Shown: positions 6,733 through 15,292 of the stretch, in pieces | Position numbering within the stretch: position 1 is the stretch's first letter | How the letters are laid out: each line of letters opens with the position of its first letter | Source of the DNA: Porphyromonadaceae bacterium | GTDB taxonomy: Bacteria > Bacteroidota > Bacteroidia > Bacteroidales > Porphyromonadaceae | Assembly: GCA_030528555.1 (NCBI GenBank) | Contig: JAUMYQ010000013.1 | Span: forward strand, 1 to 39,763 | Direction of reading: 5' to 3' | Length of the DNA stretch: 39,763 nucleotides | Notes under the pieces: generated by a model | Databases searched by the model: none | Told to the model about the DNA's origin: nothing | Seen by the model: the letters and a program-made list of their open reading frames with translations, nothing else | Translations under genes and position numbers: made by a program

Positions 6733-8019
6733 TTACTTAGAGATGGCGAGCAAATCCGCCCCGATGTCTCGGCGTAGCGTCTTGCCCTCGAAAGAAATAC
6801 TATCGGCCAAGGCATAGCACGCCTGCAAAGCCGAGCGAACGTCCGCCCCATAGCAGCTACAAGTGAGGACTCGGCCGCCCGAAGTCACTAGCCGATCAGC
6901 CTCAAGGCTAGTGCCTGCATGAAAAATGATGCGGTCTTCATCGCCCTGAGGTAGGCTGATCTCGAAGCCCTTGGCGTAGCTCTCGGGGTAACCCTTAGAG
7001 ACAAGAACCACCGTACAGGCGGCACGCTCGTCTATCTCGAGCCGATAGTCAGCCAGAGCACGCCCGGCCATTCGCCTGAGCAGCTCTACGAAGTCGCCCG
7101 AAAGGCGTAGCATGACGCTCTCGGTCTCTGGGTCGCCCATGCGACAGTTATACTCAATCACGTAAGGCTCTCCAGCGACATTCATCAGACCAATAAAGAT
7201 AAAGCCCCGATAGTCTATCCCCTCGGCCTGCAAGCCCTGCATCGTTGGGCGGATGATGCGCTCCTCAACCTTGGTCATGAAGGCCTCATCGGCAAAACAG
7301 ACGGGCGAGACCGAGCCCATACCGCCGGTGTTTAGCCCCGTATCGCCCTCACCGATGCGCTTATAGTCCTTGGCTACCGGTAGGATGCGATAGTCTTTGC
7401 CGTCCGAAGCAACAAAGACGGAGCACTCAATCCCAGAGAGAAACTCCTCAATAACGACACACTCGCTGGCCGAACCGAACTTGCCCGAGAGCATCTCAGC
7501 TAGCTCTCTCTTGGCCTCGGCGAGGCTCTCGGCAATGATAACGCCCTTGCCGGCAGCCAATCCGTCCGCCTTGAGTACGTAAGGGGCGCGTAGCGTTTGG
7601 AGGAAATCTACGGCCGCCTCGAGCTCTCCAGAGCGGAAGCTTCGGTAGGCGGCAGTAGGGATATTGTGCCGCTGCATGAAGGCTTTGCTGAAGTCCTTAC
7701 TACCCTCTAGCCTTGCGCCTGAGGCATCGGGGCCTACGATGGGTAGACTTTTGAGGTCGTCCGTGCGGCGGAAGTAGTCCACGATGCCTAGCACGAGTGG
7801 GTCTTCTGGCCCTACGACAAGGAGACCAATCTGCTCTCGGCGCACAATAGCGGCGACAGAGTCAAAGTCCGTGGCCTTCACATCGGGCAGACATACCCCC
7901 ACGGAAGCCATGCCGGGGTTGCCCGGAGCGATGAAAAGCTTATCACACTGCGCACTCTGTGCTATACGATGGGCTAGAGCGTGTTCTCTGCCGCCCGAGC
8001 CTAATAGTAGGATATTCAT
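6733..8019 (-). CDS. purD: Phosphoribosylamine--glycine ligase (GAR synthetase)
   Basis: PurD ligates glycine to phosphoribosylamine with ATP, the second step of purine synthesis. The 428-residue length is standard. Visible hallmarks are the N-terminal MNILLLGSGGREHALAHRI, PGNPGM, the ATP-grasp lysine region YVLKADGLAAGKGVII, TGGMGSVSP, and the metal/ATP site YNCRMGDPETE. Its ATG overlaps the dpp4 stop by one nucleotide (TAATG), so its translation is probably coupled to that of the secreted peptidase. This is an odd pairing of a housekeeping enzyme and an exported enzyme. Confidence 0.97.
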   Translation of the reverse strand: MNILLLGSGGREHALAHRIAQSAQCDKLFIAPGNPGMASVGVCLPDVKATDFDSVAAIVRREQIGLLVVGPEDPLVLGIVDYFRRTDDLKSLPIVGPDASGARLEGSKDFSKAFMQRHNIPTAAYRSFRSGELEAAVDFLQTLRAPYVLKADGLAAGKGVIIAESLAEAKRELAEMLSGKFGSASECVVIEEFLSGIECSVFVASDGKDYRILPVAKDYKRIGEGDTGLNTGGMGSVSPVCFADEAFMTKVEERIIRPTMQGLQAEGIDYRGFIFIGLMNVAGEPYVIEYNCRMGDPETESVMLRLSGDFVELLRRMAGRALADYRLEIDERAACTVVLVSKGYPESYAKGFEISLPQGDEDRIIFHAGTSLEADRLVTSGGRVLTCSCYGADVRSALQACYALADSISFEGKTLRRDIGADLLAISK

Positions 8020-10184
8020 TATAAGTGATCTTGAAAATAGCGTGAAATGACAAAGTTGAGATGCTCACGGTCTGCCCCGATGACGTTGTGCGGGTGCTCT
8101 GGATAGACCATATAGTCTGGGTGAGTGCCAGCTTTGACGGCCGCCTGGACGAAAAGCAGGCTATGCTGCCAGATAACCACCGGGTCAATAGTGCCATGGA
8201 TGACCAGCAGTCTGCCCCGGAGGTCTCCAGCTCTCTCGATTAGGTTGGCCTGTTTGTAGCCCTCAGGGTTATCTTCTGGGGTATCCATGTACCGCTCGCC
8301 ATACATAATCTCGTAGCGTGCCCAGTCCATCACCGGACCTCCTGCCACACCGACCTTGAATGTTTCGGGATAAGTAAGCATCAAATTGGTCGTCATGAAG
8401 CCACCGTAGCTCCATCCATATACACCTATTCGGGAGTCATCTACCCATGGTTGGCTCTTGAGGTAGGCCACGCCACGCATTTGGTCGGCCATCTCGTGCT
8501 GACCCAGCCGGCGATGTATCACTTGCTCGAAGGCTGATCCGCGATAAGCTGAGCCACGACCGTCAACCGTGAAGATGATATAGCCCAAATTGGCCATATA
8601 AAGCTCCCAACCGCGCGCGGCTGCTCGGTGCCTATTCTGGACAAGTTGGGCATGAGGGCCGTTGTAAACGTATATAATGGTAGGATACTTCTTCTCGGGA
8701 GAGAAGTCGTGTGGCTTGATGAGGCGGTAGTGTAGGGGCGTGCGGTCGTCCGCCGCTAGGATGGTGCCCAGCTCTATCTGGGGCATAGCATGCTCCAAAT
8801 CAGGATTGCTCGCCGCACAAATGAGGCGACCGCCCCGGCCAGAGGTGGCGATGAGCTCCTGCCGGCCAGCCGTCTCGGTGGACGAATAGCTATCTAGGAG
8901 GTAGCGCGCATCGGCCGAGAGCCTAGCCTGATGGAAGCCCGCGGCCTTGGTGAGCCGTGTGCGCCTGCCACTCTTGAGGTCGAGACGATAGGCCTGCCGC
9001 TCCAGAGGGCTAGCCTCGGTAGACATATAGTATAGCTCTCTGTCGCTCTGGCTCGTACCTAGTAGGTCGGTGACCTCCCACGCTCCGCGGGTTAGCTGCC
9101 GGATGAGCTGGCCAGAAGTGCTGTAGAGATAGAGATGATTGTAGCCGTCTCGGCGAGATTGCCAGATGAATTTGGTCGGATCGCTGGCGAGAAAGCGCAT
9201 ACCATGCAGCGGTTCGGTATAAATGTCGTTGCGCTCGGAGAAAAGCGTGCGCAGCACTTGCCCGGTCTGTGGGGAGTAGGCCCGCAGATGGCACTTCGTT
9301 TGTGCCCTATTGACCTCGGCGATATAGAGCTCACGGCCGTCTGGGCTCCAGCTGACATTAGTCAGATATTTGTCTTTGGGTAGCCCTGTGGCCAAATAAG
9401 TCGTCTCGCCGGTCTCCAAATCGTAGACTCCTAGCGTGACTTCGTGGCTCGGTGTGCCAGCCATGGGGTAGTATTGGTCTTCTTTGTAGGGACGGCGCGC
9501 ATCGACATGCAGGATGGGGTAGGGCGTGACCATACTCTGATCCATACGATAGAAGGCCAGCTTCGACCCATCGGGGCTCCAAAAGAGGCCACCGTCTATG
9601 CCAAACTCGTTCTGATGGACGCTCTGTCCGTAGATAATGCTAGGAGAGCCGTCGGAAGTAACTAGCCGATCAGCCTCGCGACTCCTCAGGCTATGCACCA
9701 CGAGGTTATTGTCCCGAACTAAAGCCACGTACCTATTCGTGGGACTTAGGCGCGTGGCAGCATCATTTGTCTTAGCAGACCAGCTGGCTACGATAGTCTT
9801 CGCCTTGGGTTCGATGAGATAATTGGTCTCTCCTAGGCGGAGGCTTAGCAGGGGCGTGCTGGAGTTAATTACCGCAAAGCGAGGAAATTTGGTCGCTTCC
9901 TCTAGGCCTTTGGCCTCGGGGAGCAGGGCTCGTAGATCCGTCAGTGTAAGGAGGGGGTGCTCTGAGCCCTGAGCATTTTGGATAATGAGGGCATCTTCTC
10001 GCTGATAGATGAGGTCATTGCCCAGCCATTGGAGGGACGATAGGAGTTGAGGAGCTAGATAATCTTTGGTTCCGGCGGTATATTGTGCCAAAGTCAGCGT
10101 GCGCCGTGCTTGTGCCGTGGCCGTCCCACCGGGGAATGAGAGTAGCGCAGAGAGTGCCAAACAGTAGAGGTGTTTGCAGTTCAT
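8019..10184 (-). CDS. dpp4: Dipeptidyl peptidase IV (S9 family prolyl dipeptidyl peptidase)
   Basis: This 721-residue serine peptidase has a signal peptide (LYCLALSALLSFPGGTATAQA), an N-terminal beta-propeller (about 40-460) and a C-terminal alpha/beta-hydrolase domain. The catalytic triad is visible as S592 in YGWSYGGFMT, D667 in HGTIDPVV and H699 in YPEHPHN. The segment VHQNEFGID (190-198) holds the acidic N-terminus-anchoring site. The length and many stretches resemble the P. gingivalis DPPIV as I remember it (one residue offset in the triad). It cleaves X-Pro (and X-Ala) dipeptides from proteins such as collagen fragments. It is exported to periplasm or outer membrane and feeds an amino-acid-based metabolism. 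It is first in the minus-strand operon, with a promoter near 10288. Confidence 0.95.
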   Translation of the reverse strand: MNCKHLYCLALSALLSFPGGTATAQARRTLTLAQYTAGTKDYLAPQLLSSLQWLGNDLIYQREDALIIQNAQGSEHPLLTLTDLRALLPEAKGLEEATKFPRFAVINSSTPLLSLRLGETNYLIEPKAKTIVASWSAKTNDAATRLSPTNRYVALVRDNNLVVHSLRSREADRLVTSDGSPSIIYGQSVHQNEFGIDGGLFWSPDGSKLAFYRMDQSMVTPYPILHVDARRPYKEDQYYPMAGTPSHEVTLGVYDLETGETTYLATGLPKDKYLTNVSWSPDGRELYIAEVNRAQTKCHLRAYSPQTGQVLRTLFSERNDIYTEPLHGMRFLASDPTKFIWQSRRDGYNHLYLYSTSGQLIRQLTRGAWEVTDLLGTSQSDRELYYMSTEASPLERQAYRLDLKSGRRTRLTKAAGFHQARLSADARYLLDSYSSTETAGRQELIATSGRGGRLICAASNPDLEHAMPQIELGTILAADDRTPLHYRLIKPHDFSPEKKYPTIIYVYNGPHAQLVQNRHRAAARGWELYMANLGYIIFTVDGRGSAYRGSAFEQVIHRRLGQHEMADQMRGVAYLKSQPWVDDSRIGVYGWSYGGFMTTNLMLTYPETFKVGVAGGPVMDWARYEIMYGERYMDTPEDNPEGYKQANLIERAGDLRGRLLVIHGTIDPVVIWQHSLLFVQAAVKAGTHPDYMVYPEHPHNVIGADREHLNFVISRYFQDHL

Positions 10185-10577
10185 AACAATTCAAATGCTA
10201 GCTTAGTACAGGAAATAGGTTAGTTCATGTATACATGAATTAATTTATGGAATGCGGTTTTTTTGAGTATACCGCGAAAGCTTTGAGCAAAGGTAATTTT
10301 TTTGGCTTATATCTTTTGTTGTCATGATATAAAGTTTAGGATAATTGTCGGATGAGAGATCTTGGTACTTGCAAATCGTTGTGTGTTGGCAATCTTTGTC
10401 TAGGACATGATACAAATAATGCATGTTGTGATTTGACTTGAGCAGAGAGAATTTGCTTAGATGTTCGACCTATTCCGTAATTGGTTGGTGCTCTTTTGTC
10501 TTATTGTTTTCTTTCTTTCATAAGGTTCGCTATTAGAGTAGTATCTTTGGAGGATAAAGGTTTGGTAAAATTGGCAA
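10185..10577. promoter_or_regulatory. Divergent promoter region of dpp4 and the TPM gene
   Basis: This 393-bp AT-rich region contains no gene. A minus-strand -7 box TACCTTTG (10288-10295) would start dpp4 with a leader of roughly 95 nt. A plus-strand -7 box TATCTTTG (10542-10549) lies 28 bp before the ATG of the TPM gene. Within the dpp4 leader, a perfect 16-bp palindrome TTCATGTATACATGAA (10224-10239) could be an operator or an RNA hairpin. Nothing recognisable was seen in 10310-10530. Confidence 0.6.
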
Positions 10578-11879
10578 ATGAAGGAAATATTAAAAAGAAT
10601 ATCGATACAATTGTTGAAGGTTGTTGTTTGGGTGTCATTGGGAATGATGCTCGTTCAGGCTCAGAATTACGGCGTGCAGGATGTGCCCAACGTAGTGCTT
10701 ACCGACAGCCTCCGTCTGACCTCAGACCCCGGCTCTATTCTGCCCGAGGGGGCTAGGCGAGCGCTCGATGAGCGGCTCGTATCGCTGCGCCGTGCCTATG
10801 GTGTGGAGGCCTCAGTGGTGCTCCTGCCCTCGATCGGTGGTAGGGATATTGATAGCTTTGCCAATGAACTCTTCCGCAGCTGGGGCATTGGCCACAAGAA
10901 AGACCACACCGGCCTGCTCATCTTGCTAGTCCTAGAGGATAGAAAGCTACGCATCGAGGTCGGCTACGGCCTAGAGGGCGTGCTCACCGATGCACACTGT
11001 GCCCAGATACAGAGGCGCGTGATGGTGCCACAGCTTAGGCGTGGCGACTATGCCGCGGCCTTGCTCCGGGGCGTTGAGGCTATTGATGAGACCCTAAAGG
11101 CCGGCTACGATCGCCCGGTGAGGGCGGCAGGAGCGCGCGAGGGGATAGACCCCATTGCCCTAGTTGTCTGCTACCTCGTCTTTGTCGCCCTAGCCTTTGC
11201 GTGGTTTACGCTAGAGCAGCAGCGGCAGATAGAGCGGGCTGCCGGCCCACATGCGGCACGGCTTTTGCTGCCAGAGATAGAGCGTTCGTTCGGTCGAGCC
11301 CTCTGGATCTTCCTTATTCTCTGTGCTCCGCTCGCCATCATCCTATATATATATAGGTATAGGGCTAGACGAAGCCTCCAAACACTCGCGGCTCGCTGCG
11401 CCCATTGTACCGCCTCGCCGGTGCGGCAGCTAGCCCCCGCCGAGCGGATGCGCTACCTAAGCTCGGGCGATGTGGCCGAGGAACGCCTCGGTAGTGCCTA
11501 CCACCGCGTCTATCTCTGCCCCGGCTGTCAGGCGGCCGATGTAGTCTCGGATATTAACTCCGATAGCCCTGCCACCCCATGCCCCGGCTGTGGCTACCGT
11601 ACGCTGGTAGCGCAGCGACCCTATCGTGTGGGGCATTCGCTCGTTCGCCTAGAGCGCGTCTGCCTACACTGCGGCCACCGTGACCACAAAGACGGTAGGC
11701 TGCAGGACGAATCGTCCGCCACGGGGGACCTCATCACCGGGGCAATCCTAGCCGGACTGTGGGGCTCGGCGCGCTCCCGGGGCGGCAGCTTTGGCTCGGG
11801 CTGGGGCTCTGGTGAGCTGGGCGGTGGTAGCTTTGGCGGCGGATCGTCCGGCGGCGGCGGGGCAACCTCAGACTGGTAA
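10578..11879 (+). CDS. TPM (YgcG-like) domain membrane protein with zinc-ribbon region
   Basis: This 433-residue protein begins with a signal or anchor segment (VVVWVSLGMMLVQAQ). A TPM domain follows (about 45-175) with its typical cues: RRALDERLVSLRRAYGVEASVVLLPS, RSWGIGHKKDHTGLLILLVLEDRKLRIEVGYGLEG and LRRGDYAAAL. Two transmembrane helices come next (near 195-212 and 237-258). A Cys-rich part has four CxxC pairs (CAHC, CPGC, CPGC, CLHC) that probably bind zinc. It ends in a Gly/Ser tail finishing GGGGATSDW. The Gly-rich tail is usual for this family and may interact with membranes or surfaces. Some TPM domains dephosphorylate or support photosystem repair in plants; the bacterial role is unclear. 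This gene lies in the most GC-rich part of the window. Confidence 0.85.
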   Translation: MKEILKRISIQLLKVVVWVSLGMMLVQAQNYGVQDVPNVVLTDSLRLTSDPGSILPEGARRALDERLVSLRRAYGVEASVVLLPSIGGRDIDSFANELFRSWGIGHKKDHTGLLILLVLEDRKLRIEVGYGLEGVLTDAHCAQIQRRVMVPQLRRGDYAAALLRGVEAIDETLKAGYDRPVRAAGAREGIDPIALVVCYLVFVALAFAWFTLEQQRQIERAAGPHAARLLLPEIERSFGRALWIFLILCAPLAIILYIYRYRARRSLQTLAARCAHCTASPVRQLAPAERMRYLSSGDVAEERLGSAYHRVYLCPGCQAADVVSDINSDSPATPCPGCGYRTLVAQRPYRVGHSLVRLERVCLHCGHRDHKDGRLQDESSATGDLITGAILAGLWGSARSRGGSFGSGWGSGELGGGSFGGGSSGGGGATSDW

Positions 11880-11905
11880 GGCTACGAAAGACTAGACAAA
11901 ACGTT

Positions 11906-12739
11906 ATGATAGTATATCCCAATGCCAAGATCAATCTTGGCCTAAACATCGTAGGGCGTAGGGCGGCGGACGGATACCACCTGCTCGAGACCCTATTCTA
12001 CCCCGTGCCGCTGGCCGATGTGCTGGAGGTTTGTCCCCAAGAGGGCGGCACGGCGGACCGACTGACCGTATATGGCAACGACACGCTGGCGGACGAAGCA
12101 GACAATTTGGTACTACGTGCCGCGCGCGCACTTAGGACGCTCTTCCCAATCCCGCCGCTGGATGTCTACCTCAGCAAGCAGATTCCCTCCGGAGCTGGTA
12201 TGGGTGGAGGCTCGGCCGATGCCTCTTTTATGCTAAAAGCCCTACGCGATGAGCTCGCCCTGCCGCTCGATGACGACAAACTGCGGGAGCTTGCCCTCAC
12301 GCTGGGGGCAGATTGCCCCTTCTTCATAGGCAATAAGCCCGCCATCGGTAGGGGTATTGGGGAGGAACTGACCCCGCATCCGCTCGATTTGTCGGGCTTT
12401 ACCCTCGTTCTGGCTAAGCCCCAGCTGCACATCAGCACGGCAGAGGCCTTCCGCGGCCTAGGCCAGATTGGGCGGTGGGAGCTACCGCTCCAGGAAGTGC
12501 TGCGGCTCGATATGGCAGATTGGCCTAGGTATCTGCACAACGACTTTGAACGAAGTCTCTTCCCGCGCTATGCCGAGCTGCCTAGGCTCAAGGCTCTTCT
12601 CTACGAACTAGGGGCAGTCTATGCCAGTATGACGGGCTCGGGCTCGGTGATCTATGGACTTTTTGCCCCAAACCACCTGCCCGATCTCTCGCCCATCGAG
12701 GCCTTACCCGACACTCAGCTATGGCAAATAGGCCTATGA
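11906..12739 (+). CDS. ispE: 4-diphosphocytidyl-2-C-methyl-D-erythritol kinase
   Basis: IspE phosphorylates CDP-methylerythritol in the MEP isoprenoid pathway. The 277-residue GHMP kinase has the N-terminal YPNAKINLGLNIVGRR, DGYHLLETLFYPV, the ATP loop PSGAGMGGGSADAS (around 93-106) and the C-terminal MTGSGSVIYGLF. It starts 26 bp after the TPM gene. Its end overlaps the YgiQ-like gene by 19 bp in another frame, so the two are likely translated from one message. Confidence 0.96.
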   Translation: MIVYPNAKINLGLNIVGRRAADGYHLLETLFYPVPLADVLEVCPQEGGTADRLTVYGNDTLADEADNLVLRAARALRTLFPIPPLDVYLSKQIPSGAGMGGGSADASFMLKALRDELALPLDDDKLRELALTLGADCPFFIGNKPAIGRGIGEELTPHPLDLSGFTLVLAKPQLHISTAEAFRGLGQIGRWELPLQEVLRLDMADWPRYLHNDFERSLFPRYAELPRLKALLYELGAVYASMTGSGSVIYGLFAPNHLPDLSPIEALPDTQLWQIGL

Positions 12740-14574
12740 AGCCACAGAACAGCCCGCAGTGGCTACCCACGACCAAGAAAGAGGTAGAGCAGTATGGGTG
12801 GGAGGAGCTGGACGTTATCCTCTTCACCGGGGACGCTTATGTCGATCACCCCTCATTTGGCAACGCAGTGGTGGGGCGCTTTCTCCAATCTCTAGGGCTT
12901 CGGGTGGCCATCGTGCCCCAGCCGAACTGGCGAGATGACCTGCGTGACTTCAAAAAACTAGGTAGGCCGCGCCTCTTTTTCGCCGTCTCGGCCGGCGTAA
13001 TGGACTCGATGGTGAACAAATACACGGCACGCAAAAGGCTGCGCAAGGAGGATGCTTACACCCCAGACGGCCGCAATGATATGCGCCCAGAGTATCCAAC
13101 TATCGTGTATGCCGAGTGTATTCGGCAGTTTTATCCCGATGTGCCCATCGTTTTTGGCGGCATCGAGGCCAGTCTTAGGCGGCTGACTCACTACGACTAC
13201 TGGAGCGATCGCCTCAAACCAAGTATCTTGGCCGAGACTAAGGCCGATCTGCTCATCTATGGCATGGGCGAGCAACCCCTCAGAGCCCTAGTGGAACGGC
13301 TGCAAAAGGGCGAAGATTTTTACGCCATCCGCGATATTCCTCAGACGGCCTATCTAGCCGATCGGAGCGGATTTGCCGCCCGGGAGGACGACCTCGTCCT
13401 ATTTGGCCACGAAGAGTGCCTTAGGGATAAGCGCAAACAGGCGGCCAACTTCAAGCACATTGAGCAGCAAAGCAACATGATGAGGGCTCAGCGTATACTC
13501 CAAGCTGTGGACAAATGGGTCGTAGTGGTTAACCCGCCCTTCTCACCGATGACCAGCCGCGAGATAGACGAGAGCTTCGATCTGCCCTATACGCGCCTGC
13601 CGCATCCCAAATATCGGGGTAAGAGATTGCCGGCTTATGAGATGATTAAGTTCTCCGTCAATATGCATCGTGGCTGCTTTGGCGGCTGTGCTTTCTGTAC
13701 GATCAGTGCTCATCAGGGCAAATTCGTAGCCAGCCGGAGCGAAGAGTCTATCCTGCGTGAGGTGGACGCTATTACGAAGATGGAAGACTTCAAGGGCTAT
13801 CTGAGCGATGTGGGCGGCCCCTCGGCCAATATGTACGCCATGCAGGGGTATAACCAAGAGATCTGCGCCTCGTGCCGCCGGCCAAGTTGTATCCATCCGA
13901 AGGTCTGCCCTAACCTAAACGCAGACCACGGACCGCTCAATAGACTATTGCGGCGCATCGATGAGCACCCCCGCATCAAGAAAAGCTTCATATCTAGCGG
14001 GGTGCGCTATGACCTACTTCTGGCCGACTATAAGGACGCGAAGCTCAAAACTGCCGCCCTGACCTACGCCAAAGACCTCGTGGCGCACCACGTTTCGGGG
14101 CGGCTTAAGGTAGCTCCGGAGCATACGAGCGACCGCGTGCTAGATCTTATGCGCAAACCGTCCTTTGGTCTTTTCTACGACTTCAAGCGCCTTTTTGACC
14201 GAGTCAATAGAGAAACCGGGCAGAGACAGCAGCTCATTCCCTATTTCATCAGTGGCCATCCGGGCTGCACAGAGGAGGATATGGCCGAGCTAGCGGCAGA
14301 AACGAAGAAACTAGGCTTCAAACTGGAGCAAATCCAAGACTTTACGCCCACACCGATGACTCTGGCCACCGAGATCTACTATACTGGTCTGCATCCCTAT
14401 ACCCTAGAGCCGGTCTATACGGCTATTACCGAGGGGCAGAAGAGCGCGCAGCATCAGTTCTTCTTCTGGTACCAGAGCGACAAAAGGGCGGGCATCATCA
14501 AGACACTGCGCCGCCTAGGCCGGCCAGATCTGGAGCGCGAGCTCTTTGGCTCTAGGCGCGTGGGCAAGAAATAA
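12721..14574 (+). CDS. ygiQ: YgiQ family radical SAM protein
   Basis: The 617-residue length and sequence fit the YgiQ family. The N-terminal region (WLPTTKKEVEQYGWEELDVI) is followed by the UPF0313 cobalamin-like domain with VFGGIEASLRRLTHYDYW. The radical SAM domain has the CxxxCxxC cluster motif at C319, C323 and C326 (HRGCFGGCAFCTIS), and the C-terminal part carries the tail LIPYFISGHPGC. A 4Fe-4S cluster and S-adenosylmethionine are expected. The substrate is unknown for the family. The ATG lies inside ispE. Extra Cys-rich segment CASCRRPSCIHPKVCPN (about 381-397) could bind a second cluster or zinc. Confidence 0.92.
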   Translation: MANRPMKPQNSPQWLPTTKKEVEQYGWEELDVILFTGDAYVDHPSFGNAVVGRFLQSLGLRVAIVPQPNWRDDLRDFKKLGRPRLFFAVSAGVMDSMVNKYTARKRLRKEDAYTPDGRNDMRPEYPTIVYAECIRQFYPDVPIVFGGIEASLRRLTHYDYWSDRLKPSILAETKADLLIYGMGEQPLRALVERLQKGEDFYAIRDIPQTAYLADRSGFAAREDDLVLFGHEECLRDKRKQAANFKHIEQQSNMMRAQRILQAVDKWVVVVNPPFSPMTSREIDESFDLPYTRLPHPKYRGKRLPAYEMIKFSVNMHRGCFGGCAFCTISAHQGKFVASRSEESILREVDAITKMEDFKGYLSDVGGPSANMYAMQGYNQEICASCRRPSCIHPKVCPNLNADHGPLNRLLRRIDEHPRIKKSFISSGVRYDLLLADYKDAKLKTAALTYAKDLVAHHVSGRLKVAPEHTSDRVLDLMRKPSFGLFYDFKRLFDRVNRETGQRQQLIPYFISGHPGCTEEDMAELAAETKKLGFKLEQIQDFTPTPMTLATEIYYTGLHPYTLEPVYTAITEGQKSAQHQFFFWYQSDKRAGIIKTLRRLGRPDLERELFGSRRVGKK

Positions 14575-14596
14575 TGTAGTACTAAGAGACAAAAAC

Positions 14597-15277
14597 ATGA
14601 CGATGAAACCTATCTACGGCTACCTGCTTGGGCTCTGCCTGCTAGGCACTATTGTCCCAAAAGCCCTAGCCGGGGAGCCCGCCTATCGGGGCTCGCTCTA
14701 CTATGAGCAGCGCGCCAGCCTCTTCCGCAGCCTACCGACCACTAAGGGGGCGACCATCTTTCTGGGCAACAGCATTACCGATGGCAGCGAGTGGGGCGAG
14801 CTATTTCCCGGCAAACGGATACTCAACCGAGGCATATCGGGCGATGTAACGCGCGGAGTCCTAGCGCGGCTTGACGAGATCGTGCGGCACGAGCCGGCCA
14901 AAGTCTTCCTGCTCATCGGCATCAATGACCTAGCCGGGGGCCGAGCAGCCGACCAAGTTTGCCGAGACATCTTCCTCATCGTGCGACAGATCCGCCAGCA
15001 GTCTCCCCAGACGAAGGTGTACGTTCAGAGCATTCTGCCCGTACACTCCGGCTATAAGAAGTTCGCCTCCATCTCGGACAAGGGGACGCTGATCAAAGAA
15101 ATCAACAAAGTTTTGGCCAGCCACGCCACCAGAGAGCACTATACGTATATAGATTTGCATACGCAGATGGCCGACGGAGCGGGAGAGCTGCGGGAGGAGT
15201 TTACCAACGATGGCCTACATCTCATGGGCGCGGCCTATACTCATTGGGCGCGGCTCATAGCCAAATATCTAGATTAG
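14597..15277 (+). CDS. Exported SGNH/GDSL hydrolase
   Basis: This protein of about 226 residues has a signal peptide (YGYLLGLCLLGTIVPKALAG) and the SGNH blocks: block I FLGNSITDG with nucleophile S59, block II RGISGD with Gly, block III IGINDLAGG with Asn, and block V DGLHL with D205 and H208. It should deacylate an ester, for instance O-acetyl groups on glycans such as sialic acid. ATG 14597 was chosen over the upstream frame extension because it directly precedes the signal peptide; ATG 14603 is equally plausible. The next gene is an exported GH92 mannosidase, so a host-glycan substrate is likely. No specificity motif is readable. Confidence 0.87.
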   Translation: MTMKPIYGYLLGLCLLGTIVPKALAGEPAYRGSLYYEQRASLFRSLPTTKGATIFLGNSITDGSEWGELFPGKRILNRGISGDVTRGVLARLDEIVRHEPAKVFLLIGINDLAGGRAADQVCRDIFLIVRQIRQQSPQTKVYVQSILPVHSGYKKFASISDKGTLIKEINKVLASHATREHYTYIDLHTQMADGAGELREEFTNDGLHLMGAAYTHWARLIAKYLD

Positions 15278-15292
15278 TCCTAGCGCGTGCGT

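Noticed and set aside
10481-10756. Plus-strand frame overlapping the TPM gene start
   Set aside because: It overlaps the well-supported TPM gene in another frame and lacks any recognisable domain.
13543-13896. Minus-strand frame inside the YgiQ-like gene
   Set aside because: It is a high-GC antisense shadow of a conserved radical SAM gene.
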